From NCBI GenBank assembly GCA_027037055.1, contig JALWBR010000042.1:1-61704 (forward strand): a stretch of 61,704 nt of DNA, written 5' to 3'. The notes beneath the pieces were generated by a model. It was not told the origin of the DNA, did no database searches, and saw only the letters and a program-made list of their open reading frames with translations. Source of the stretch: Aquificales bacterium. Its GTDB lineage: Bacteria; Aquificota; Aquificia; Aquificales; Aquificaceae. This document shows positions 54,162 through 61,704 of the stretch, one piece after another (the first letter of the stretch is position 1; each line of letters starts with the position of its first letter). A program made the translations under genes and the position numbers.

Positions 54162-54673
54162 TACTCATTACCTCCAGTATTCAAGAGATTTTTTAGTATA
54201 GCAAATTTTGGATTGATTTTGTTATCTTTTTCCTCTTTGAAGATAAATTCCGCCACACCAATGCAGTCCTGCTTACAGAGAGGCTTTATGGGAATGCTCA
54301 GAATGATCTGTTCCCTTATTATCTCTTCAATAACAAAGTTTTCTTCATCCTCTATAAAAGAAACATCAAGGTCTTCCCTCGTAAGTTCACCGTGAAACTT
54401 GGTATCAATCCCTTCAAGCCTTATGTCTTTTGATTGGGATATATCCTTTTTGTAAGTGTTCAAGCATCTGCTACATATTAGTTCTATCTCACCTTCCATA
54501 TCAACATGGAGATTGTACCCGCCCTTTGCTTTTTTTATTTCTATGTAAACATTAACCGGTTCTTTGAGGTTGCCCGTATCCGCGGGTATTTTCAAATCAA
54601 CAGGTTTTAAAACATAAGATCCTTTAAACACTTTAAAAGATTTAAAAATCTCCTTTAAGTTTAAGGTAGTCAT
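54161..54673 (-). CDS. DUF177/YceD-family protein
   Basis: The 170-residue protein precedes rpmF, the standard location of DUF177 (YceD), implicated in large-subunit rRNA accumulation. It has a CSRCLNTYKK pair near residues 64-73 and LCKQDCIGV near 133-141, matching the family's cysteine pairs. An AGGAG ribosome site precedes the start. It is the first gene of the leftward rpmF-plsX-fabH operon and diverges from the Mut7-C gene. Confidence 0.85.
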   Translation of the reverse strand: MTTLNLKEIFKSFKVFKGSYVLKPVDLKIPADTGNLKEPVNVYIEIKKAKGGYNLHVDMEGEIELICSRCLNTYKKDISQSKDIRLEGIDTKFHGELTREDLDVSFIEDEENFVIEEIIREQIILSIPIKPLCKQDCIGVAEFIFKEEKDNKINPKFAILKNLLNTGGNE

Positions 54674-54751
54674 GATAGTTTCTCCTGAAAAACGGATACT
54701 TAAGTTATATTAATAAGGTATGTTATTTTAACAGATTAGTCAAGAAGACCA

Positions 54752-55213
54752 GTGAAGTTTCTGCTGGAAAAGGGCCTAAGTAAATTAGGTAGATGGTTAA
54801 GATTCTTAGGCTATGAAGTAGAGTTTTTTAAAGGGGAAGTCAGCCTTTCGGATATAAGTGATACACACAAAATTGTTATTACGACATCAAGGAGGTTTGC
54901 TGATATTCTTTCAAGAAGAAGATTACCCTTCATCCTTGTGCCGAGGGATAACTGGGAGCTTCAACTTTGTATAGTAATAAGAAAACTTAATCTCGGAACG
55001 GAACCTTTGCTTAATATATGTGTTTACTGCGGTAAACCTCTTATTAAAGTAAGCAGGGAATCCGTGGCCGGCAAGGTCCCCGAGGGGGTACTTTTGTACG
55101 GTAAAAACTTTACTTTGTGTCCGGGATGCGGTGCTATCTTTTGGCAGGGTAGCCACTATGAGAGGATAAGGAATAAAATTAAGGAAATATTAAAAAAGTA
55201 TCAGTGTGTATAA
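54752..55213 (+). CDS. Mut7-C RNase-domain protein with zinc ribbon
   Basis: This 153-residue protein uses a GTG start. The N-terminal half has KFLLEKGLSKLGRWLRFLGYEVEF and DIL-type strands of the Mut7-C PIN-like nuclease domain, where acidic residues form the active site. In this protein the usual early Asp (typically FLvDxmLgkLarwLR) appears to be replaced: the sequence reads FLLEKGLSKL. The C-terminal half is a four-cysteine zinc ribbon (CVYC at about 90-93, CPGC at about 127-130). RNA cleavage is the predicted activity of the family. Confidence 0.8.
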   Translation: MKFLLEKGLSKLGRWLRFLGYEVEFFKGEVSLSDISDTHKIVITTSRRFADILSRRRLPFILVPRDNWELQLCIVIRKLNLGTEPLLNICVYCGKPLIKVSRESVAGKVPEGVLLYGKNFTLCPGCGAIFWQGSHYERIRNKIKEILKKYQCV

Positions 55214-55214
55214 T
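55209..55214 (+). promoter_or_regulatory. -10 element for purE, leaderless arrangement
   Basis: TATAAT overlaps the end of the preceding gene and ends 8 nt before the purE ATG (55223). There is no ribosome site in the 8 nt. Confidence 0.45.
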
Positions 55215-55222
55215 ATACGCCC

Positions 55223-55705
55223 ATGAGGAAAGTAGCCATAGTTATGGGGAGTAAAACGGATCTTGATCAAATGAAGCCGGCGGTGGATATTTTAAAGGAG
55301 TTCGGTGTTGAGTGTGAAGTTAGGATAATCTCCGCACACAGGACGCCCGATATATGTAAGGAATTTGCAGAGACCGCGAGGGAAAGGGGTGTGGAGGTAA
55401 TAATAGCGGGTGCGGGCGGAGCAGCTCATTTGCCGGGTGTTGTGGCTTCCTATACGGATGTTCCCGTTATAGGTGTTCCCATAGCCCTTGAACCCCTTAA
55501 GGGGGTTGATGCCCTTTACTCAATAGTTCAGATGCCTGCGGGAATACCCGTTGCAACCGTTGGTATAGGCAATGCGAGGAATGCAGCCTTACTCGCCTTA
55601 AGGATATTAGCCCTTAAGTATGAGGATTTAAGAGAAAAACTTAAAGAGTATAAGGACCGCATGAGACAAAAGGTTATAGAAAGTGATAAGGAAATTAATT
55701 TGTGA
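55223..55705 (+). CDS. purE: N5-carboxyaminoimidazole ribonucleotide mutase
   Basis: The 160-residue PurE acts in purine synthesis. The signature GSKTDLDQMKPAVDILKEFG and the following ISAHRTPD (catalytic His) are clear, as is AGAGGAAHLPGVVAS. Class I PurE (working with PurK) is likely from its length. purK is not adjacent. atpG follows 17 nt later with its own -10 element. Confidence 0.96.
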   Translation: MRKVAIVMGSKTDLDQMKPAVDILKEFGVECEVRIISAHRTPDICKEFAETARERGVEVIIAGAGGAAHLPGVVASYTDVPVIGVPIALEPLKGVDALYSIVQMPAGIPVATVGIGNARNAALLALRILALKYEDLREKLKEYKDRMRQKVIESDKEINL

Positions 55706-55711
55706 TATAAT
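55706..55711 (+). promoter_or_regulatory. -10 element for atpG-atpD
   Basis: TATAAT begins at the base after the purE stop and ends 11 nt before the atpG ATG (55723). No ribosome site follows, matching the other leaderless-type starts. Confidence 0.45.
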
Positions 55712-55722
55712 ACAGCACCAAT

Positions 55723-56589
55723 ATGCCTAAGTTATCTCCTCGTGACATTAGAAGAAAAATACAGGGTATAAAAAATACGAGGCGTATAACCAACGCAATG
55801 AAGGTTGTTTCTGCTGCAAAGCTGAGAAAGGCTCAGGAGCTTCTTTATGCGTCAAGACCCTATTCGGAAAAGCTTTATGAAGTTATGGGCAGTTTGTCCT
55901 CCAAGATAGACAGGGACAGTCATCCCCTTCTTGTGGAAAGGCCTGAAAAGAGGGTTGACCTTATACTTATAACCGCGGACAGGGGGCTTGCGGGGGCTTT
56001 TAATTCAAACATAATAAAAATGGCGGAAGATTTTGTAAGACAGAAGGAGGAGAAGGGAAAGAAGGTCTCAATGATACTTATAGGAAGGAAAGGTGTTCAT
56101 TATTTTGAGAAGAGAAACTATAACATAATCAAGAAGTATGATGAGGTGTTCAGAAAGGAAGTAAACTTCGGAGTTGCTAAGGAGGTAAGTGAAATAGTCA
56201 GAAACAGATATGAAAATGAGGAGACGGACAGTGTATATCTTTTGAATAATGAGATGGTAACAAGGGCTAACTACAAACCTATATTGAGAAAGTTTTTACC
56301 TTTTGAGATGCCAGAGGGTGAGGAAATCCCCGGTATATATAACTTTGAGATAGAACAAGGGGAGGTTCTCTCTGCGGTTATGAATCTTTACCTTAACTAT
56401 CAGATTTACAGGGCTATGGTTGAGTCAAATGCATCAGAGCATTTTGCAAGAATGGTTGCGATGGATAATGCAACAAGAAATGCGGATGAGCTTGTTAAGG
56501 AGTGGACCATGATATTTAACAAGGCAAGGCAGGAAGCCATAACTTCGGAGCTCATAGACATAGTAACAGCCGCTGAGGCAATGAAGTGA
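55723..56589 (+). CDS. atpG: F1F0 ATP synthase gamma subunit
   Basis: This 288-residue gamma subunit forms the rotor shaft of F1. The N-terminal RRKIQGIKNTRRITNAMKVVSAAKLRKAQ and the C-terminal SEHFARMVAMDNATRNADELV helices are diagnostic. atpD follows after 13 nt. atpA, atpH and atpC are not adjacent, so the ATP synthase genes are dispersed. Confidence 0.96.
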   Translation: MPKLSPRDIRRKIQGIKNTRRITNAMKVVSAAKLRKAQELLYASRPYSEKLYEVMGSLSSKIDRDSHPLLVERPEKRVDLILITADRGLAGAFNSNIIKMAEDFVRQKEEKGKKVSMILIGRKGVHYFEKRNYNIIKKYDEVFRKEVNFGVAKEVSEIVRNRYENEETDSVYLLNNEMVTRANYKPILRKFLPFEMPEGEEIPGIYNFEIEQGEVLSAVMNLYLNYQIYRAMVESNASEHFARMVAMDNATRNADELVKEWTMIFNKARQEAITSELIDIVTAAEAMK

Positions 56590-56602
56590 GGAGGTATTTT
56601 AG

Positions 56603-58024
<1,422 letters not shown>

Positions 58025-58033
58025 TTTTCTTTA

Positions 58034-58972
58034 ATGATAATAGTAACTGGCGGTGCGGGATTTATAGGAAGCAATATTGTAAAAGGGCTTAATGATCTCG
58101 GCGAAGACAGAATAATAGTTGTTGACAATCTTAAGAATGCGGAAAAGGTAAAAAATCTGTCTTCCTTAAAAATTTATGATTATGTGGATAAGGAGTATTT
58201 TGTTAACAACCTGGAATCCTTTAAGGGAGTAAGGGTTATATTCCATCAAGGCGCATGTACTAACACTATGGAGGGGGACGGCAGATATGTTATGAATAAC
58301 AACTATGAGTACAGTAAGAGATTGTTAAATTTTTGTATAAATTCGGGTATCAGGTTTATATATGCCTCATCCGCTTCCGTTTACGGGGACGGGAAGAGGG
58401 GTTTCAGGGAAGAGAGGGAATGCGAACGCCCTCTTAATGTTTATGCCTATTCAAAATTTTTGTTTGATGAGTATGTAAGAAGGATTATGGAATCTTCTCC
58501 CGTCCAAATAGTGGGGTTGAGATATTTCAATGTTTACGGACCGGGAGAAGGACACAAGGGAAGGATGGCTTCCGTTGTATATCAGTTTTACAACCAGATT
58601 AAAAGGGAGGGGAAAATAAGGCTCTTTGAGGGGAGCGAGAGTTTTAAGAGGGATTTTATATATATTAAGGATGTGGTGAAGGTCAATTTGTTTTTTTATG
58701 AGAGGGAAAAAATTTCTGGTATATTCAACTGCGGAACGGGTAGGGCAAGGAGTTTTTTGGACATTGCGGAAATTATGAGGGAAATATGGGGAAATGTGGA
58801 GATAGAGTTTATACCCTTTCCCGAGGAGTTAAAGGGTAAATATCAAACATACACATGTGCGGATTTAAAGAGGCTTAGAGAAGCGGGTTACAAAGATAAA
58901 TTTACATCCCTTGAGGAGGGTATAAAGGATTATATAGGAAGACTCAGAGAAGAGGAACGGGATCTTTTTTGA
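58034..58972 (+). CDS. hldD: ADP-L-glycero-D-manno-heptose-6-epimerase
   Basis: The 312-residue extended short-chain dehydrogenase has the nucleotide motif GGAGFIGSN (6-14), HQGACTNT near 75-82 and the catalytic YAYSK. The early DNLKNAEKVKNL and KEYF are characteristic of HldD (RfaD), which makes the heptose of the LPS inner core and fits lpxD in this genome. Its end overlaps hypB by 29 nt in the opposite direction. Confidence 0.93.
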   Translation: MIIVTGGAGFIGSNIVKGLNDLGEDRIIVVDNLKNAEKVKNLSSLKIYDYVDKEYFVNNLESFKGVRVIFHQGACTNTMEGDGRYVMNNNYEYSKRLLNFCINSGIRFIYASSASVYGDGKRGFREERECERPLNVYAYSKFLFDEYVRRIMESSPVQIVGLRYFNVYGPGEGHKGRMASVVYQFYNQIKREGKIRLFEGSESFKRDFIYIKDVVKVNLFFYEREKISGIFNCGTGRARSFLDIAEIMREIWGNVEIEFIPFPEELKGKYQTYTCADLKRLREAGYKDKFTSLEEGIKDYIGRLREEERDLF

Positions 58973-59639
58973 AACTTTCCAATAAATTAATCCAATCTTT
59001 AATACCTTCCTCTGTAACAGCGGATACCTTTATTACAGGTGCTTTGCTGTTTATCCTTTTTATATTTCTTATAAGAATTTTCTCATCAAACCTTAGGAAT
59101 GGTATAAGATCAACCTTTGTTAAAAGGATGACATCCGCCCTTTTAAATATAAGGGGATATTTTAGGGGTTTGTCCTCTCCTTCGGTTACGGACAGAAGCA
59201 CAACATTAATGTGGGTACCGAGATCAAATAGGGAAGGACAAACAAGATTGCCCACATTTTCTATGAACAGAAAATCTATTTCACCGAGGGGCATCCTTTT
59301 AACAGCTTCTTCCACCATTTCCGCATCCAGGTGGCATACAGTTCCAGTGTTAATTTGTATGCTGTTTACACCTATACTTTTAAGCCTTTGGTGATCAAGA
59401 TCCGTCTCAAGATCTCCTTCAATTACACCGAATCTTTTTCCTTCACCGCAAATCATGACTGTTTTTTCAATAAGGGATGTTTTCCCGGAGCCAGGGGATC
59501 CCATTATATTGACGGACAGTACTTTGTTGTCGTCAAACAGTGTGCGTAAACCCCTTGCCTTCTTTTTGTTATCCTTTAATATATCTTGATTTAAATTAAT
59601 GGATTTTTCCTTTTCACCGCACCCACATTCACCGCACAT
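58944..59639 (-). CDS. hypB: Hydrogenase nickel-insertion GTPase HypB
   Basis: The 231-residue GTPase has the N-terminal nickel-site cysteines Cys2, Cys5 and Cys7 (MCGECGCG), the P-loop GSPGSGKTSL (about 48-57), the ENVGNLVCPS metal-site loop and the TKVD base motif. It delivers nickel to NiFe hydrogenases, consistent with a hydrogen-oxidising organism. No other hyp gene is adjacent. It diverges from the oxidoreductase operon. Confidence 0.95.
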   Translation of the reverse strand: MCGECGCGEKEKSINLNQDILKDNKKKARGLRTLFDDNKVLSVNIMGSPGSGKTSLIEKTVMICGEGKRFGVIEGDLETDLDHQRLKSIGVNSIQINTGTVCHLDAEMVEEAVKRMPLGEIDFLFIENVGNLVCPSLFDLGTHINVVLLSVTEGEDKPLKYPLIFKRADVILLTKVDLIPFLRFDEKILIRNIKRINSKAPVIKVSAVTEEGIKDWINLLESFKKDPVPLL

Positions 59640-59684
59640 GATAATATCATATCCCGATATACTTTATTCTGATATATTAAAAAG

Positions 59685-60125
59685 GTGAGATCTTGGACAT
59701 ACTACATCCAGCTTATCGGAAGGGATAAAAAAGGCATTTCAGAAAATGAAAGCGCCCTTTATATAGTAGCTGTTCCTATGAGTGATAATATTTTTAAGGA
59801 GGTAATGATTAACTGCTATGTCAGTCATTATCTGCCCGAAGACAATGCGGTTAAATACGGGCTTGCTTATGCACTGGGTGTTGATTTTGAAATAGGAGAC
59901 TTGGATAAATACGGATTGCAGTTTTTAAGGGAGGAGGATGAGCTTTATATATTTAAAGAGAATATAGATATGAAGGAAGGTTTAATAAATGTTTACAGGA
60001 TCCTAATGGATCGTTTGACGGAAAAGGGATACAACGCTGATTTTGATATATATACGGATGTGGGAAGTCCTTCTGAGGAATTGATGAGGGAATGTTTGCT
60101 TAAAGCTATGAGAAGTGGATATTGA
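59685..60125 (+). CDS. Small extra subunit gene of the 2-oxoacid:ferredoxin oxidoreductase locus
   Basis: This 146-residue cytoplasmic protein uses a GTG start and has no cofactor motif. It precedes the delta and alpha subunit genes of a 2-oxoacid:ferredoxin oxidoreductase. Hydrogenobacter has five-subunit enzymes whose clusters contain an additional small (epsilon) subunit gene, so this is probably that subunit (PorE or ForE type). I rely on position and size, not on recognised sequence. A TATATT at 59673-59678 lies 6 nt before the start. A separate strong promoter follows the gene. Confidence 0.6.
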   Translation: MRSWTYYIQLIGRDKKGISENESALYIVAVPMSDNIFKEVMINCYVSHYLPEDNAVKYGLAYALGVDFEIGDLDKYGLQFLREEDELYIFKENIDMKEGLINVYRILMDRLTEKGYNADFDIYTDVGSPSEELMRECLLKAMRSGY

Positions 60126-60215
60126 AAAATGATATAATAGGGTTGCCCGGTATTTATTTTGCATACCAAGGTGCGTTTATGATGGGATCTTTGATTTTTC
60201 TCATATTGAAGTGGG

Positions 60216-60244
60216 TTGACAATATAATAATCTTCTTATACATT
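60216..60244 (+). promoter_or_regulatory. Strong sigma-70 promoter before the delta subunit gene
   Basis: TTGACA (60216-60221), an exact 17-nt spacer and TACATT (60239-60244). The leader then carries GGAGG (about 60261-60265) ahead of ATG 60276. This is the best consensus promoter in the window and suggests high expression of the delta-alpha part independent of the small upstream gene. Confidence 0.75.
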
Positions 60245-60275
60245 GTAAGGACACAAAAACGGAGGTCTGTATATA

Positions 60276-60995
60276 ATGGCTGAAGAAAAAGTTATAAAGC
60301 CGGGTCCGGCTGGTTATATTCCTCAGCCCGCCGCTTTCTTGGGTGTTGATACGCCCCCACCGGGTAAGGCTTTACTCTACGGTGAGGTTGTTGATGAAGA
60401 AATCGCTATGAGAGAAGCTGCGAAGGCTATGCTCACCCGTAGGAATCCCACGATATTTCCGGGACCCCTTGTACTTTGGGGATGGAATTCATCCGCCATA
60501 GAGAAGGCGAGAGCGGTTTTGGAGCTTGCCGCCGAAATACCAAACTGCAGGATTATACCCATGCCTGACTACAGACCCAAGTATCCCAAGATAAATCCGG
60601 AGGCTGAGATAAATCCCAACCATCCTAATTTGACAATTCTGCATAATAAAATAGAGGCTTGCATATTTGTGGGTGTTCACTGCCACTATGCCAATCTTTC
60701 TTTAAGGATGATAAGGGCTGGCACAAACTGTTTTACCATAGCCCTTTGTGCGGAGATGGGTCATGAAGATGCAATGGTATCGCTCAGGGATGTTCATGCG
60801 GATGACATAAGAAGGTTTAAGGATGTGGTAGTGGAAATGAGGAAAGAACTAGGTATTGAATGGGAACCCAAGCCTCCTCCCGAGAATCCTTCTCTTCCTA
60901 AGGAGGAATGGACAAATGTATCTCCCCTTGACTTCGGTGAGTATGCATATCTGCTCTTGCCCAGAAAGGGCGAGATTGTAGAAGAGTCAGAATAA
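60276..60995 (+). CDS. 2-oxoacid:ferredoxin oxidoreductase, gamma/delta-type subunit
   Basis: The 239-residue protein opens with VIKPGPAGYIPQPAAFLGVDTPPPGKALLYG-like sequence (short stretches seen at 6-36). It includes an NPTIFPGPLVLWGWNSSAIEKA segment (about 56-77) and a FVGVHCHYANLSLRMIRAGTNC stretch. This is the pattern I associate with the delta subunit of the Aquificales five-subunit pyruvate or 2-oxoglutarate:ferredoxin oxidoreductases, key carboxylating enzymes of the reductive TCA cycle. Which 2-oxoacid is used cannot be decided from this subunit. It has no Fe-S cysteine motif. Confidence 0.75.
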   Translation: MAEEKVIKPGPAGYIPQPAAFLGVDTPPPGKALLYGEVVDEEIAMREAAKAMLTRRNPTIFPGPLVLWGWNSSAIEKARAVLELAAEIPNCRIIPMPDYRPKYPKINPEAEINPNHPNLTILHNKIEACIFVGVHCHYANLSLRMIRAGTNCFTIALCAEMGHEDAMVSLRDVHADDIRRFKDVVVEMRKELGIEWEPKPPPENPSLPKEEWTNVSPLDFGEYAYLLLPRKGEIVEESE

Positions 60996-61012
60996 AAGTG
61001 AGGTGAGTAAAT

Positions 61013-61704
61013 ATGGTAGAACAAAAGGTTGTAGATCCGGACTATCTTATTCTTGAGGCTCCGAGGGAGCGTAAATTTATTACTGGATCACAAGCCTTTG
61101 CGGAAGCTATAAAAAGGGCTAATGTGGATATAGCCATAGCCTATCCAATAACCCCTCAATCCGAAACCATGCATCTTGTTGGGGACCTTTGGGCGCAGGG
61201 TTATGTAAAGGATTATTACAGGGCGGAAGAGGAATACGGCGCCATGTCCGCTATCGCGGGGGCGGTAAGAGGTGGCGCAAGGGCTTTCAGTGCTACATCG
61301 GGTCCCGGTCTTTTAAGGGGTCTTGAGGCAATAGTGTCTTGGCCCGGTCACAGGATACCCGCGGTACTCGGTGTTATGACAAGGGTTGTAAACGCTCCCT
61401 TGTCTATACAGCCAGATAATGTGGAAATAGCATATCTGTTGCATTCGGGGTTGATAGTGTTTCATGCGGAGAACCAGCAGGATGTTTTTGATTTTACTCT
61501 TGCAGGATTTCCTATATCGGAAAAGGTTGATGTTTACCTGCCGGTTGTTGTAGCTACGGAAGGCTTCTTTGTTACCCATGCTAAGGGTTATGTTGAGCTT
61601 CCTCCCGAAGACATGAAGTTACCTCCGAGGGATCCTTATAAGGCACCCGTTCCTCCCACCGATTGTGAAATACCCCCAGCAAGGATACAGAGGGATGCCC
61701 CAGT
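61013..61704 (+). CDS. 2-oxoacid:ferredoxin oxidoreductase alpha subunit, N-terminal part
   Basis: The ATG at 61013 follows GAGGTG (about 61000). About 230 codons are visible before the window ends. The sequence is a clear alpha subunit: FITGSQAFAEAIKRANVDIAIAYPITPQSE, EEYGAMSAIAGAVRGGARAFSATSGPGL and PLSIQPDNVE, the pyrimidine-binding domain of PFOR/OGOR enzymes. It is probably the porA or forA gene, with beta and gamma beyond the window. Confidence 0.92.
   Translation, partial: MVEQKVVDPDYLILEAPRERKFITGSQAFAEAIKRANVDIAIAYPITPQSETMHLVGDLWAQGYVKDYYRAEEEYGAMSAIAGAVRGGARAFSATSGPGLLRGLEAIVSWPGHRIPAVLGVMTRVVNAPLSIQPDNVEIAYLLHSGLIVFHAENQQDVFDFTLAGFPISEKVDVYLPVVVATEGFFVTHAKGYVELPPEDMKLPPRDPYKAPVPPTDCEIPPARIQRDAP

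Noticed and set aside
60179-60283. A 34-codon hydrophobic frame between the small oxidoreductase-locus gene and the delta subunit gene.
   Set aside because: It overlaps a strong TTGACA-17-TACATT promoter and ribosome site, has no ribosome site of its own, and its hydrophobicity follows from AT-rich sequence.

Overview
The window looks like the chromosome of a thermophilic, chemolithoautotrophic member of the Aquificaceae (Hydrogenobacter / Thermocrinis / Aquifex relatives). This is inferred from the gene set, not from a marker-gene search. The supporting signs are a 2-oxoacid:ferredoxin oxidoreductase locus with an extra small subunit gene ahead of the delta and alpha genes (the five-subunit type described in Hydrogenobacter), a free-standing C-terminal half of carbamoyl-phosphate synthase, a lone class I fumarase beta subunit, hypB, a short MutL that keeps its endonuclease motif, scattered biosynthetic genes, and very tight packing with many convergent genes overlapping at their 3' ends. 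No rRNA, tRNA, CRISPR array or insertion sequence was recognised.

Region 1 (1-10143) is a defence island. A partial phospholipase-D-like gene points left. A five-gene rightward operon follows: a PAPS-reductase / ferredoxin / DUF4007 fusion (BrxP), a separate DUF4007 protein duplicating the BrxP C-terminus, the P-loop ATPase BrxC, the alkaline-phosphatase-fold protein PglZ, and a short BrxL. This is a type 4 BREX layout, in which the sulfur-chemistry protein BrxP stands where other BREX types carry the PglX methylase. By eye the operon is more AT-rich than the housekeeping genes.

Region 2 (10144-31160) mixes accessory and core genes. It holds a DUF1122-like protein, a putative outer-membrane barrel, a VapB antitoxin followed by a broken VapC, a radical SAM protein, a cation-diffusion transporter fused to a NifX-like domain, ogt, mutS, a secreted octaheme cytochrome built from six copies of one module, aroD, a beta-helix lipoprotein, three unknown small genes and carB2. 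A second accessory patch (26265-28230) contains small orphan ORFs, an imperfect inverted repeat, and a Panacea-domain gene paired with an unknown 113-residue gene, a candidate toxin-antitoxin pair. The leftward fabG-acpP-fabF-rnc operon follows.

Region 3 (31161-61704) is core genome: flgH-flgI-flgJ-acpS, trpE, dapF, an MFS transporter, gltB, a membrane coiled-coil protein, bioB, fumB, leuA, a DsbC-like protein, skp, lpxD, a YebC-family regulator, a sugar-dehydrogenase-like lipoprotein, mutL, the leftward DUF177-rpmF-plsX-fabH operon, a Mut7-C protein, purE, atpG-atpD, hldD, hypB, and the start of the oxidoreductase operon, cut by the window end in the alpha subunit.

Across the window, several first genes of transcripts have a TATAAT-like -10 element ending only 8-11 nt before the start codon and no Shine-Dalgarno sequence, which suggests leaderless mRNAs.
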